A stretch of DNA of 64,000 bases from Candidatus Omnitrophota bacterium (GCA_022072175.1 JAJVIE010000003.1:1024001-1088000), one strand, 5' to 3'; shown: positions 29,173-39,007, counted from the stretch's first letter. Program-made: numbers and translations. The notes: generated by a model not told the origin, from the letters alone.

Positions 29173-30908
29173 CTGAGCCGGACGTGCAGGTCCCGGAGCT
29201 GCTTTTCGTTCACCGGCGACGGGGCCGACGTCATGGGGCACACCGCTTTCTGGTTCTTCGGAAAAGCGATCACCTCCCGGATGCTGTCCAGTCCCAAAAG
29301 GAGCATCACGATGCGGTCGATACCCAGCGCCACACCGCCGTGCGGCGGCGGTCCGTATTCAAAGGCCTTGAGCAGGAACCCGAACCGCGAAGCGGCCTCC
29401 GCCTCGTCCAGCCCGATGGTCGTGAAGATCTCTTTCTGGAGCTCGCGGTTGTGGATACGGATCGAACCGGAGGCGACCTCATTGCCGTTGAGCACCAGGT
29501 CATACGCGCGCGAACGGATCTTGCCCAGCTCCCCGGTGGCGCGGTACTTCCGCCAGTCCTCGAGGATGGGGCTCGTGAACGGATGGTGCTCGCTGACCCA
29601 GCGCTTCTCCTCCTCGTCGTACTGGAAGAGCGGGAAATCCATCACCCAGCTGAAGTGGAACGTGTCCTTGGGCACCAGCTGTTTCCAGCGGGCCGCGTAC
29701 AGACGCACGGCGCCCATGACCTTGCGGGCCTTGGCCAGCTCGTCGGCGGCGAACACGATCAGGTCCCCCGCCGAGGGCTTGAAGACAGCCTTGATCCGCT
29801 CGAGCTCCTCCGGCTTGAAGAACTTGGCGATCGGCGACTCCAGACCCGCCGCCTCGACCTTGAAATACGCAAGACCCCCCGCGCCCTGCTCCTTGGCGTA
29901 CTCGGTGAGCGTGTCGATATCCTTGCGTGAGGCCTGAGCGCCGGGGATGCACAGACCGAGCACCGCCTTCGCCTCACGGAAGACCTTGAACTCGCACCCG
30001 CCCACGATCGGCGTCACATCCTCGATCGGCAGGCCGAAGCGCAGGTCCGGCTTGTCGGAGCCGTACTTGGCCATCGCTTCCTGATAGGTCAGCCGCGGGA
30101 ACGGGGTCACAAGCTCGATGCCGCGCACCTCCCGCAGGATGTTCTTGAGCACCCCCTCCACCACCGCGAACAGGTCGTCCTCCTCGAGGAAGGACATCTC
30201 CATGTCCAGCTGGGTGAACTCCGGCTGGCGGTCGGCCCTCAGGTCCTCGTCGCGGAAGCATTTGGCGATCTGGAAGTAGCGGTCAAAACCGGACACCATC
30301 AGGATCTGTTTGAACAACTGCGGCGACTGCGGCAGCGCGTAGAACTCCCCCGGGTTGACGCGGCTGGGCACGAGGTAATCGCGCGCGCCTTCGGGCGTGG
30401 ACTTGGTGAGGATCGGCGTTTCCACTTCGATGAACCCGTGCTTGTCCAGCGACGAGCGGATGATCTGATAGACGCGGTGACGCGCGAAGAGACCTTTCTG
30501 CACCTCGGGGTTGCGCAGATCGAGGTAGCGGTAGGTCATGCGCAGGTCCTCGTTGGTCTCGCGGCTCTTGGTGATCTCGAACGGCGTGGCCGCGCACGGA
30601 CTGTGGTCGTGCACGCCCTCAGCGACCACCTCGATGGCGCCCGTAGCGATCCGCTTGTTCTCGGTGCCCTTGGGCCGGGCCTGCACGCGGCCTTCCAGAC
30701 AGAGGCAGTCCTCGGTCTTGAGCGCGTGGGCCCCGAGCCACTGGCGCAGGCCCTCGCCGGCGACCACCTGTGTCTTGCCGTAGCGGTCGCGAAGATCGAG
30801 GAAGGTCACTCCGCCGTGGTCGCGCGTGGTGTCCACCCAGCCGAAGAGCCGGACGGTCTGTCCGATGTGGGTCTCGTTGAGTTCGCCGCAGGTGTGGGTC
30901 CGGAGCAT
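29169..30908 (-). CDS. aspS: Aspartyl-tRNA synthetase
   Basis: This is a bacterial-type class II enzyme with the GAD insertion, 579 residues from ATG 30908 (MLRTHTCGEL). It has an N-terminal OB anticodon-binding domain (VRLFGWVDTTRDHGGVTFLDLRDRYG in part), motif 2 FRDEDLRADRQPEFTQLD and motif 3 GVALGIDRIVMLLLG. It follows hisS by 7 bases. Whether it also charges tRNA-Asn cannot be judged here. Confidence 0.97.
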   Translation of the reverse strand: MLRTHTCGELNETHIGQTVRLFGWVDTTRDHGGVTFLDLRDRYGKTQVVAGEGLRQWLGAHALKTEDCLCLEGRVQARPKGTENKRIATGAIEVVAEGVHDHSPCAATPFEITKSRETNEDLRMTYRYLDLRNPEVQKGLFARHRVYQIIRSSLDKHGFIEVETPILTKSTPEGARDYLVPSRVNPGEFYALPQSPQLFKQILMVSGFDRYFQIAKCFRDEDLRADRQPEFTQLDMEMSFLEEDDLFAVVEGVLKNILREVRGIELVTPFPRLTYQEAMAKYGSDKPDLRFGLPIEDVTPIVGGCEFKVFREAKAVLGLCIPGAQASRKDIDTLTEYAKEQGAGGLAYFKVEAAGLESPIAKFFKPEELERIKAVFKPSAGDLIVFAADELAKARKVMGAVRLYAARWKQLVPKDTFHFSWVMDFPLFQYDEEEKRWVSEHHPFTSPILEDWRKYRATGELGKIRSRAYDLVLNGNEVASGSIRIHNRELQKEIFTTIGLDEAEAASRFGFLLKAFEYGPPPHGGVALGIDRIVMLLLGLDSIREVIAFPKNQKAVCPMTSAPSPVNEKQLRDLHVRLR

Positions 30909-30915
30909 GATGGGG

Positions 30916-32226
30916 TTATCCTTGGAAGTGGTTCCTGATGTCCTTGACGACCGCCTCGAGCCCATCGAGCGGGAAACTCCGCTCCTGACTGTGCTGGAGG
31001 TCCTTGATCTTGACGGTCCGTGTCTTGAGCTCGTCCTCGCCGAGCACGATCGCCCAGCGCGCGCGGACCTTGTTGGCTTGGTTGAAAAGGCTCTTGAACG
31101 ACCGGTCCGGCCGGAGGTCCATCACCGCCGCCAGGCCCGCCCGGCGCAGGCGCGCCAGGAGCGCGTACGCCTCGTTCAGCGGTTCCTCGCCCCGCGCGAT
31201 CACGAAGCAGGTGTCTTCATAACCGTTTTCGGCCGCTTCCGGCGCCTGGGCCTGCAGGGCGATGAGCAGTCTCTCCAGTCCCGCGGCGAACCCGACCGCG
31301 CCCGTCCGCGGTCCGCCGAAGAGCTCGACGAGGCCGTCGTAGCGGCCGCCCGCGGCCAGGGCGTCCTGAGAGCCGAGCTTCGCGTGCGTGAACTCGAACA
31401 CCGTCTTGGTGTAGTAGTCGAGCCCGCGGATCATGAACGGGTCCTCCTCGTGACGGACCCCCACGGCGTCGAGCGCGCGCTGGACGGCCTCGTGGTGACG
31501 CTTGCTGTCGTCCGACAGGTGATCGGCCAGACGCCCGGCGCCCGAGGCGCGCACCAACTGCCGGCAACGCTCCTGCTTGCAGTCGAGCACGCGCAGGACG
31601 TTGTGCTCCAGGCGCACATGGCAGTCCTCGCACAGCTCGGCGCGGTGCGCGGTCAGATAGGCGCCGAACACGGCGCGGTAGGCACGGCGCTCCTCGGGAT
31701 AGCCGATGTTGTTGAGCTTGACCCGGTAGTCGCCGGCCTTGAGCCCTATCGTCTCCAGAAAAACAGCCAAACAATGGATCGTCTCGGCGTCCGACAGCGG
31801 CGAGTCCGCGCCCAACTGCTCGACGCCCAGCTGATGGAACTGCCTCAAGCGGCCCTTCTGGGGACGCTCGCGACGGAACATCGGACCCACGTAGAAGAAC
31901 TTGGACAGCGACTCGGTCTTGTGACAGTTGTTTTCGAGGTAAGCACGCACGACCCCGGCTGTACCCTCGGGCCTAAGCGCGACCAGCTCATCGGACTTGT
32001 CGCGGAACTCGTACATCTCCTTCTGCACGACGTCGGTGCCTGAACCCAGGGCGCGGCAGAACAGGTCCTTTTCCTCGAGGTAGGGCGTGCGGAGCTCTTT
32101 GAACCCGAAATCCTTGAAAACCTTGCGCGCGGCCGACTCGACCCTCTCAAAAGCGACCGCCCGGTCACCGAGGATATCCTCGGTTCCTTTAAGTCTCTGT
32201 ATCCCTTGGGGTTCGGATGAGCTCAT
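30916..32226 (-). CDS. hisS: Histidyl-tRNA synthetase
   Basis: The protein has 436 residues. The class II motifs are LRPEGTAGVVRAYLE (motif 2 region), YVGPMFRRERPQKGR and FAAGLERL (motif 3), and the histidine-specific loop GGRYDGLVELFGG is intact. A C-terminal anticodon-binding domain follows. It is the first gene of the long operon that runs through aspS to the sigma factor. Confidence 0.97.
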   Translation of the reverse strand: MSSSEPQGIQRLKGTEDILGDRAVAFERVESAARKVFKDFGFKELRTPYLEEKDLFCRALGSGTDVVQKEMYEFRDKSDELVALRPEGTAGVVRAYLENNCHKTESLSKFFYVGPMFRRERPQKGRLRQFHQLGVEQLGADSPLSDAETIHCLAVFLETIGLKAGDYRVKLNNIGYPEERRAYRAVFGAYLTAHRAELCEDCHVRLEHNVLRVLDCKQERCRQLVRASGAGRLADHLSDDSKRHHEAVQRALDAVGVRHEEDPFMIRGLDYYTKTVFEFTHAKLGSQDALAAGGRYDGLVELFGGPRTGAVGFAAGLERLLIALQAQAPEAAENGYEDTCFVIARGEEPLNEAYALLARLRRAGLAAVMDLRPDRSFKSLFNQANKVRARWAIVLGEDELKTRTVKIKDLQHSQERSFPLDGLEAVVKDIRNHFQG

Positions 32227-32304
32227 CGGTGGGAGCCATACCTTCCGGCCGTCCGGCGGAGGGGCTGTCGGGCCCGCGAGGGCGGCGAGCCGGAGGTCGA
32301 GGTC

Positions 32305-32583
32305 CTACTTGATGTCCCGCTTCATGATCAGGCCGGGCTTGAAGATCACGACCTTCTTGGGCGGGACCGGCACTTCCTGGCCGGTGCGCGGGTTGCGGCC
32401 CAGACGGCCACGGCGCGCTTTCACCTTGAAAATACCGAAGTTACGGAGCTCGACCGTCTGGCCCTGGGCCAGGTATTCGATGACCTTGTCGAGGCAGGAC
32501 TGCACGACGCGCTTGACGTCGATCTGCTTGATGCCCGTTTCGTTGGAGATCTTGAGGACGATATCTTTCTTCGTTACGGCCAT
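32305..32583 (-). CDS. HU/IHF-family DNA-binding protein
   Basis: This 92-residue nucleoid protein starts at ATG 32583 (MAVTKKDIV). The helical dimerisation part is followed by the beta arm GRNPRTGQEVPVPPKKVVIF, with the Asn-Pro tip that intercalates DNA. HU and IHF cannot be separated by sequence alone. It has its own consensus promoter (32627-32656). Confidence 0.94.
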   Translation of the reverse strand: MAVTKKDIVLKISNETGIKQIDVKRVVQSCLDKVIEYLAQGQTVELRNFGIFKVKARRGRLGRNPRTGQEVPVPPKKVVIFKPGLIMKRDIK

Positions 32584-32626
32584 GGTCCCTCCCGGTAGCA
32601 CCTTGTGGGGTCAGAAATGTTGCATA

Positions 32627-32656
32627 ATCTTATCACTCAAGAACTTACGTTGTCAA
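32627..32656 (-). promoter_or_regulatory. Sigma-70 promoter for the HU-family gene
   Basis: TTGACA (32651-32656) and TAAGAT (32627-32632) lie 18 bases apart on the minus strand, with a predicted leader of about 37 bases. The -35 box is close behind the dnaE stop at 32685. Confidence 0.78.
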
Positions 32657-32684
32657 CGGAGCTGACCCGAGGGCCCGGGAGGGC

Positions 32685-35600
32685 TCAGATGCGGAGAGTG
32701 ACGGCCTCGTCGCCGACCACACCCTGCAGAGCGGCGACCAGCTGCTCGCAGGGCTTGACGAACAAGCGCCGCTCCACCAGGATCTGGGAGCGGACCTGCT
32801 GGCCGTCGGCGAACTCCAGATAGACCGGAGTGTCGCCGGGGTGTTCGGAGAGCACCTTCTGGAGGCCTTTGAGCCGGTCCTCGGGCGTGTCCTGGGCGGG
32901 CAGGCGCACGAAGATCGCCCGGGTGAACTTCTTGTGCACCTCCGGCAGGGGCGTGATCTCGTTGGCCAGGAGCTTGGGTGCCTGCTCTTTGGTGTCCACC
33001 ACGCCACGGATGAAGACGATGTTGTCGTCCGACACCGCCGAAGCGGTGTCCTTGTACGTCTTGGGGAAAACGAGCACGTCCACCGCCCCCAGGAGATCCT
33101 CGAGCGAGAGGATCGCCATCTTCTCCATCGTTTTCTTGGTGGTGGTGATCTTGAGCTTGGTGATCAGACCGCCGATGACCACCTCGTCCCCCTGCTTGCG
33201 CTGGAGGATGGACTGCGTGTTGACCGACGAGTAGCTCTTGAGCTCCTTCTGGTAGCGGTCGAGCGGATGACCGGTCACGTAGAATCCGATCATGTCCTTC
33301 TCGTTCTTGAGGCGCTCGGCGTCCGGCCACTCCGGGATGTTGGGCACCTCATAAGCGCCGGCATGAAAATCCCCGCCCCCGCCCATCGCGTCGAAGAACG
33401 AGCGCTGGCCCTTCTGCCGGTCCTTGTGGCGCTCGGCGGCCACCTGCAGGGCCTTGCCGAGCATCTCGAAGAGCTGGGAGCGGAAGAGCCCCATCGTGTC
33501 GAAAGCCCCGCACTTGATCAGAGATTCGATCACGCGGCGGTTGCACACCTGCAGGTCGACGGTCTCGAGGAACTCGAAGAACGACTTGTAGCGGTCCTTC
33601 TTGATGCGGCCCTGGATGATCTGGTCGATGGCCGATTGGCCGACGTTCTTGACGGCCGACAGACCGAAGCGGATCGTGCCGTCGCCCACCACGGTGAACT
33701 GCGGGAAGCTCTGGTTGACGTCCGGCGGCAGGACCTGGATGCCCATGCGCTTGGCCTCGTCGATGTAGAGCACGATCTTGTCGGTGTTGTCTTTTTCCGA
33801 TGACAACAGCGCGGTCATGAACTCCGTCGGGTAATTGGCCTTGAGATAGGCCGTCCTGAACGAGATCAGCGCGTACGCGGCCGAATGGGACTTGTTGAAA
33901 CCGTAACCCGCGAAGTAGTCGATAAAATTGAAGATCTTCTCGGCGATCCGTCGGTCGACGTGGTTGTGCTGACAGCCCGCGACGAACTCCTCGCGGACCT
34001 GACGCATCACGTCCTCCTTCTTCTTGGCGATGGCGCGGCGGAGATTGTCGGCTTTGCCGAGCGAGAACCCGGCCAGCGCGTTGGCGATGCGCATGATCTG
34101 TTCCTGATAGACCATGACACCGTACGTCTCCTTGAGGATCGGCTCCAGGAGCGGATGGTCGTAGACGATCGGCACCACCCCGTGCTTGCGCTTGATGAAA
34201 TCGTCCACCATGCCCGTGCCGATGGGGCCCGGACGATAGAGCGCCAGCACGGCGATGAGGTCCTCGAACGTGTTGGGCTTGAGCTTCTGCAGGATGTCGC
34301 GCATACCCGAGCTTTCCAGCTGGAAGATGCCGATGGACTGCGCCCGGGACAGGAGATCGTACGTCTTGGGGTCCGACAGCGGGATCTTGGACCAGTCGAT
34401 CTCCGTCTTCTTGGTGCGGCGAACGATCTTGACCGCGTCGTCGAGCACGGTGAGCGTGCGCAGGCCCAGGAAGTCCATCTTGAGCAGGCCGATCTTCTCA
34501 AGGGACTCCATGCCGAACATCGTCGAGATCTGACCGTCCCCGGTCTTGAAGAGCGGCACGTGCTCGCGCAGGGGTTTCTGGCTGATCACCACGCCCGCCG
34601 CGTGCGTCGAGGCGTGACGCGCCATGCCCTCGAGCACCCGCGCCGAGTCGATGAGCTCGGCGACCTTGGGGTTCTCCTTGTACAGCTTGGCGAGGTCGGG
34701 CTCCTTCTCGAGCGCCTTGTCGATGGTGATATCCAGCTCCTGCGGCACGAGCTTGGCGATCTTATCCACGTCGCCGTACGGCAGGCCCATCACCCTGCCG
34801 ATGTCCCGGATGACGGCCTTGGCCATCATGGTCCCGAACGTGATGATCTGCGCGACGTTGTCCTTGGAGTACTTGTCCGTGACGTACTGGATGACCTCGT
34901 CGCGCCGTTCGAAGCAGAAGTCGATGTCGATGTCGGGCATGCTGACGCGCTCGGGGTTGAGGAAGCGCTCGAAGAGCAGTCCGTAGGGCAGAGGGTCGAG
35001 GTCGGTGATGCCCAGAGCGTAGCTGACGATACTGCCGGCGGCCGATCCGCGGCCGGGCCCGACCGGGATGCCCTTGGATTTGGCGTAGTGCACGAAGTCC
35101 CACACGATCAGGAAATAGCTCGTATAACCGCTCTTCTCGATGGTCGCAAGCTCATGTTCCGCCCGGTCCCGGATCTTCTGGTCAAGAACGCCGTAACGCT
35201 TGGCCAATCCCTCGTAGGTCAGCTCACGCAGATAATCGGCGTGCGTCTTGCCCGAGGGCGGCTCGAAGATCGGCACGTAGGTCTTCGTGAAGTCCAGATC
35301 GAGCCTGCACCGCTCGGCGATGGCCAGCGTGTTGTCGCACGCCTCGGGCAGGTCCTTGAAGAGCTCCCTCATCTCCGCGGCGCTCTTCAAGTAGTACTGG
35401 TCCGTCTGAGCGCGCATGCGTCCCGGGTCGTCGAGGTTGGCCTGCGACTGGATGCAGACGGCGATCTCGTGCGCGCGCGCGTACTCGCGCTTGAGGTAAT
35501 GCACATCGTTGGCCGCCACGATCCCCACGCCGTGCTCGCGCGCCAGTCTCACGAGGTCCGCGTTGATGCGGTCCTGTTCGCGCAGGCCGCTGCGGATGAT

Positions 35601-36131
35601 CTCGATGTAGAAGTCCTCCTTGCCGAAGATATCGATGTATTCCTGGACGGCTTTGCGGGCGTTCTCCTGCTGGCCGAGATTGAGCTGATGCGGGATCTCC
35701 GCGCGCAGACCGCCCGAGAGAGCGATGAGGCCTTTGGAATATTTCTTGAGCGTCTCCTTGTCCACGCGGGGACGGTAGTAGAACCCCTCGAGATAGCCGA
35801 TGGTGACCAGCTGGATGAGATTGCGGTATCCGGTGTCGTCCTTGCACAGCAGGACGAACGGGTAGGAGGCGCCCTGCAAGCCGTGGGTGGCCCGCTCGAA
35901 GCGGCTCTGGGGCGCGATATAGACCTCGGCGCCGATGATGGGCTTGACGCCGGCTTTTTTGCACGCGCCGAAGAACTCCACGACGCCGAACATATTGCCG
36001 TTGTCCGTGACGGCGCAGGCGCTCTGCTTGAGCTCCTTGAGCCGCTCCATCAGGTCCTCGATGTGGCAGGCCGAGTCGAGCAGGCTGTACTGCGTATGGA
36101 CGTGCAGGTGGACGAAGTCGGCGGAACTCAT
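32685..36131 (-). CDS. dnaE: DNA polymerase III alpha subunit
   Basis: The replicative polymerase has 1148 residues. It has an N-terminal PHP domain beginning FVHLHVHTQYSLLDSA, the polymerase palm with catalytic aspartates in PDIDIDFCFE, helix-hairpin-helix DNA-binding segments, and a C-terminal OB-fold region near VVIGGLITKLKITTTKKT. Length matches DnaE1. AATAAT lies 8 bases before the ATG, so a very short leader is possible, but no good -35 is seen. The HU-family gene follows it. Confidence 0.98.
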   Translation of the reverse strand: MSSADFVHLHVHTQYSLLDSACHIEDLMERLKELKQSACAVTDNGNMFGVVEFFGACKKAGVKPIIGAEVYIAPQSRFERATHGLQGASYPFVLLCKDDTGYRNLIQLVTIGYLEGFYYRPRVDKETLKKYSKGLIALSGGLRAEIPHQLNLGQQENARKAVQEYIDIFGKEDFYIEIIRSGLREQDRINADLVRLAREHGVGIVAANDVHYLKREYARAHEIAVCIQSQANLDDPGRMRAQTDQYYLKSAAEMRELFKDLPEACDNTLAIAERCRLDLDFTKTYVPIFEPPSGKTHADYLRELTYEGLAKRYGVLDQKIRDRAEHELATIEKSGYTSYFLIVWDFVHYAKSKGIPVGPGRGSAAGSIVSYALGITDLDPLPYGLLFERFLNPERVSMPDIDIDFCFERRDEVIQYVTDKYSKDNVAQIITFGTMMAKAVIRDIGRVMGLPYGDVDKIAKLVPQELDITIDKALEKEPDLAKLYKENPKVAELIDSARVLEGMARHASTHAAGVVISQKPLREHVPLFKTGDGQISTMFGMESLEKIGLLKMDFLGLRTLTVLDDAVKIVRRTKKTEIDWSKIPLSDPKTYDLLSRAQSIGIFQLESSGMRDILQKLKPNTFEDLIAVLALYRPGPIGTGMVDDFIKRKHGVVPIVYDHPLLEPILKETYGVMVYQEQIMRIANALAGFSLGKADNLRRAIAKKKEDVMRQVREEFVAGCQHNHVDRRIAEKIFNFIDYFAGYGFNKSHSAAYALISFRTAYLKANYPTEFMTALLSSEKDNTDKIVLYIDEAKRMGIQVLPPDVNQSFPQFTVVGDGTIRFGLSAVKNVGQSAIDQIIQGRIKKDRYKSFFEFLETVDLQVCNRRVIESLIKCGAFDTMGLFRSQLFEMLGKALQVAAERHKDRQKGQRSFFDAMGGGGDFHAGAYEVPNIPEWPDAERLKNEKDMIGFYVTGHPLDRYQKELKSYSSVNTQSILQRKQGDEVVIGGLITKLKITTTKKTMEKMAILSLEDLLGAVDVLVFPKTYKDTASAVSDDNIVFIRGVVDTKEQAPKLLANEITPLPEVHKKFTRAIFVRLPAQDTPEDRLKGLQKVLSEHPGDTPVYLEFADGQQVRSQILVERRLFVKPCEQLVAALQGVVGDEAVTLRI

Positions 36132-36217
36132 CGCCGACCATTATTGCCAAAACCGCGCCGGTCCGCCACTACTAAAGAACGGCGGCTCGGCGTCGGCGGG
36201 TTTCGGGTATCGTCGGG

Positions 36218-37468
36218 TTAGTAACGGCCTCTCGGGCGGAAGTGTCCCCGCTGGGGGCGGCCCTGACCGCGGCCGTAGCCGCCCGGTCCGGGCCGGCGGT
36301 GCTGGGGCGAAGACCCGGCGGAGAAGCGCTGTTCGGGTACCGCCGGATGTGTGGAGACCTTGAGCGGCTCGCGGGTGAGACGCTCGATATCCCTCACTTG
36401 TGATCCCTGGTCAGGAGAGGCCAGAGTGATGGCGTGTCCCGCTCGCCCCGCCCGGCCGGTGCGTCCGATACGGTGCACGTAATTGTCCACATCGTCAGGC
36501 AGATCGTAGTTGATGACCAGCTCGATGCCCTTCACGTCGATACCGCGCGAAGCGATGTCGGTGGCCACGAGGATACGGTAGCGGCCGGTCTTGAACCCCT
36601 CGAGCGCCTCACGGCGCTGATTGAGCGAGCGGTTGGCGTGGATCTCCGCGGCGGTATGGCGCATCTCACGCAACGCGCGCGTGATCTTCTTGGCGTTGGC
36701 CTTGGTCCGGGCGAAGATCAGAACGCTCCCCTTCCACTCCTCGAGAAGCTTGGCCAGCAAGGTCCGCTTCATCTCCTGCGGCACGATGAAGAGCTCTTGA
36801 GTGACCTTCTCGGCCGTGGTGCCGGCGCGGGCGATCTCGATGCGGATGGGCAGCTGCATGTACTCCTTGGCGATGTCGAGGATGCTCTCCGGCATCGTCG
36901 CCGAGAACAGCATCGTCTGACGTTCCCGCGGCAGATAGCGCGCGATACGCTTGACCTGAGGAGCGAAGCCCATGTCCAGCATCCGATCCGCCTCATCGAG
37001 CACCACGACCCTCATGTCGGTCAGCGTGACGGTACGCTGTTCGATGTGATCGAGCAGACGTCCCGGCGTCGCGATCAGCACGCGGGTCGACGGCTTGCGC
37101 ACCACCTGCACCTGCGTGGACATGTTCATGCCGCCGATCAGGATGACCGAGCGGAGGTTGAAGGGCTGCCCGAGCTTGCGCAGGGTATCGTCCACCTGCA
37201 GGGCCAGCTCCCGTGTCGGTACCAGCACCAGTGCGCGTCCATTGCCGGCCTGCGACAATCTCTGGATGAGCGGCACACCGAAGGCCAGCGTCTTGCCGGT
37301 CCCCGTCTGCGCGATGCCGAGCACGTCCTTACCCTCCACGGCCACCGGGATGGCCTGCTGTTGGATCGGTGTCGGCGTGACGTACTTCAACCGGTCGAGC
37401 AGTTCGAGGATGCCGGGCGCGATACCCAGACCTCTGAACGTCGAAACTTCTTGGGGGTGCTGTGTCAT
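36218..37468 (-). CDS. DEAD-box ATP-dependent RNA helicase (RhlE-like)
   Basis: The 416-residue protein has all helicase motifs: Q motif, AQTGTGKT, PTRELA, TPGRLLDH, DEAD in VLDEADRML, SAT, and HRIGRTGRAGR. The C-terminal tail of about 40 residues is Arg/Gly-rich (PGPGGYGRGQGRPQRG), typical of RNA-binding extensions in RhlE-type enzymes. Likely roles are ribosome assembly or RNA decay, as for relatives. It overlaps the next upstream gene by 4 bases. Confidence 0.95.
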   Translation of the reverse strand: MTQHPQEVSTFRGLGIAPGILELLDRLKYVTPTPIQQQAIPVAVEGKDVLGIAQTGTGKTLAFGVPLIQRLSQAGNGRALVLVPTRELALQVDDTLRKLGQPFNLRSVILIGGMNMSTQVQVVRKPSTRVLIATPGRLLDHIEQRTVTLTDMRVVVLDEADRMLDMGFAPQVKRIARYLPRERQTMLFSATMPESILDIAKEYMQLPIRIEIARAGTTAEKVTQELFIVPQEMKRTLLAKLLEEWKGSVLIFARTKANAKKITRALREMRHTAAEIHANRSLNQRREALEGFKTGRYRILVATDIASRGIDVKGIELVINYDLPDDVDNYVHRIGRTGRAGRAGHAITLASPDQGSQVRDIERLTREPLKVSTHPAVPEQRFSAGSSPQHRRPGPGGYGRGQGRPQRGHFRPRGRY

Positions 37469-38184
37469 GATGCGAAAACCTCTTTGAGAAGTGCGGTGGC
37501 CCGGGCTCCGGGATCCACGCGGATCCTACGTTCCTCTTGACCCAACACGGTGTACAGGCCGTCCAGCGCCTTGTTGACGGTATAGTCCTCGATGCTCGGC
37601 AGTGGTAAGCGGCGGGCCAACGGTAACGCCTGATACTTGGCCATCAACGCTTGATACTGCGCGGTCACGCCGTACTGCGACATCGTCCTGGCGACCACGG
37701 GACGGTAGACCTCCGCCAGCCGCGCCGAGGACTTGCGCCGGAAATAGTCCGTCGCGGCGGTGTCCCCGCCCTTGAGCAGGCCTTCGGCGTCCTCGATGCT
37801 CATATCGGTGATCGCGTCGATGAAGATGTCGCGTGCGTGCGGGGCCGCGGCCTCCGCGGAACGGTTCATGCTGAGCACCAGCTGGTCCACCTGGCCGCCC
37901 AATCCGACCTTACGCATCAGCCCTTCGGCCAGCCGCAGTTTCTCGGGCATGGCGATCTTGATCGCCGAGTTGCCTAGATAGCCGTCTTTCTTGCCCGCCA
38001 GCTGTACGGCACGGTCGACGCCGACCCTCAGGGCTTCTTTCAGCCCTTGTCCGACGCGGGTGCCGCCGAGCGAAGCCTTCTTGTCGACCCCGAGGGCCTT
38101 GAGCGCGGACCCGAGATCGACGGCGTGGGCCGGAGCGGCGCCGAGCGCGGCGATCAGCACGGCGACCGCGAACGAACGTCTCAC
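37465..38184 (-). CDS. DUF4197 family exported protein
   Basis: The protein has 239 residues from GTG 38184, which overlaps the stop of the upstream gene (GTGA). A signal peptide is followed by a helical domain with the family pattern around GLKEALRVGVDRAV and the C-terminal TVNKALDGLY...LGQEE...DP. The function of DUF4197 is unknown. It is translationally coupled to the helicase downstream. Confidence 0.85.
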   Translation of the reverse strand: MRRSFAVAVLIAALGAAPAHAVDLGSALKALGVDKKASLGGTRVGQGLKEALRVGVDRAVQLAGKKDGYLGNSAIKIAMPEKLRLAEGLMRKVGLGGQVDQLVLSMNRSAEAAAPHARDIFIDAITDMSIEDAEGLLKGGDTAATDYFRRKSSARLAEVYRPVVARTMSQYGVTAQYQALMAKYQALPLARRLPLPSIEDYTVNKALDGLYTVLGQEERRIRVDPGARATALLKEVFAS

Positions 38185-38510
38185 GTCGACTGCGCCGGAC
38201 CGGGGTCGGTCGGCGTCACACCCTTGAGGCAGAGACCCTCTTCGGCCAGTTGTTGGCGGATGTATTTGTGGCACTCGAGCCAGTGGGGCATCTTGGCGGG
38301 ATTCTCGAGGGTCAACAGCTTGACCAGCTCCTCGCGCGGAACGTCCAGCAGGGCCACGACGGCGATATCCTCACGCTCTCCATCGCTCTTGGCGCAACGC
38401 ATCATCTCGGTGGTGGGGACGTGCTGGATATAATGCTGCTGCACCAGCTGGGCCAGCTTGTCCCTCGGGATATCGCAGTAGCACTTGTTCGTGTGGACCT
38501 TGTCCGCCAT
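38181..38510 (-). CDS. Hypothetical protein, 109 residues
   Basis: I do not recognise this protein. It is polar, predicted mostly helical, with four Cys (KCYCD near residue 9, MRCAK, LECHK and GLCLKG) spread along its length and many His near residues 26-30. Cys spacing does not match a known zinc finger. It has a strong GGAGG site before the ATG and a promoter of the CCTAAT type (38529-38557), and heads the short operon that ends with the DEAD-box gene. Confidence 0.7.
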   Translation of the reverse strand: MADKVHTNKCYCDIPRDKLAQLVQQHYIQHVPTTEMMRCAKSDGEREDIAVVALLDVPREELVKLLTLENPAKMPHWLECHKYIRQQLAEEGLCLKGVTPTDPGPAQST

Positions 38511-38528
38511 GTTGCCTCCAGAACTCTA

Positions 38529-38557
38529 TTAGGCCACAAAAAACGTGAACCGCCAAC
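38529..38557 (-). promoter_or_regulatory. CCTAAT-type promoter upstream of the 38181-38510 gene
   Basis: TTGGCG (38552-38557), 17 bases and CCTAAT (38529-38534) on the minus strand, with the spacer ending in TTGTGG. The same arrangement is found at 47920-47948 and 53497-53525. Confidence 0.65.
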
Positions 38558-38608
38558 ATCCGTCGGCGTTCGTCCCTTGCGAACGGCGGTCGGTCCTTCC
38601 GGCGGAGG

Positions 38609-39007
38609 TCAGTAGTTGAAGAGCTGCCGGTGAGCGAACGTCTCGTCAGGCAGGCAATTGTGCAGGGCGTTGAGGATCTTGGTCTTGACCTTGGGCGTCA
38701 GGTGGCGGCCGCGGCGGGCCTTGTGGACCATCTTGAACGTGATCTGTTCGGTCGAAGCATTGACCAGATGGGCGTTGGTCAGTCCATACCGCTCCAAGAG
38801 CGCGTCTATCGGCTGGACACCATGCTCGAGCTGTTGAGGCCGGCCGATGACCGGCGCGGGCGGCGCCGGGACGGCCTTGCGACGGACCTGTCGGCGAGGC
38901 ACGGGCAAGGCCTTACGAACACCCGTCTTGCGAGCGGCCGGCTTGGCCGTGGTTTTCTTGCGGACGGAGGTCTTGGAGGAAACCTTCTTGCGGGCTGAGG
39001 GGCTCAC
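38609..39007 (-). CDS. Lys/Ala/Pro-rich protein with a helical C-terminal domain
   Basis: The protein has 132 residues from GTG 39007, overlapping the ankyrin gene stop (GTGA). Residues 1-60 are a basic, low-complexity tail (RKKVSSKTSVRKKTTAKPAA), like histone H1 tails. Residues 65-132 form a compact domain, ALLERYGLTNAHLVNAS, QITFKMVHKARRGRHLT, that could be a helix-turn-helix DNA-binding fold. A nucleoid or regulator role is an inference. A CGTTCG/CGAACG hairpin lies between its stop and the next promoter and may terminate it. Confidence 0.68.
   Translation of the reverse strand: MSPSARKKVSSKTSVRKKTTAKPAARKTGVRKALPVPRRQVRRKAVPAPPAPVIGRPQQLEHGVQPIDALLERYGLTNAHLVNASTEQITFKMVHKARRGRHLTPKVKTKILNALHNCLPDETFAHRQLFNY

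Noticed and set aside
33885-36221. Long plus-strand open frame antisense to dnaE (778 codons)
   Set aside because: Asp/Val/Leu/His-rich composition typical of an antisense shadow; dnaE is unmistakable on the other strand.
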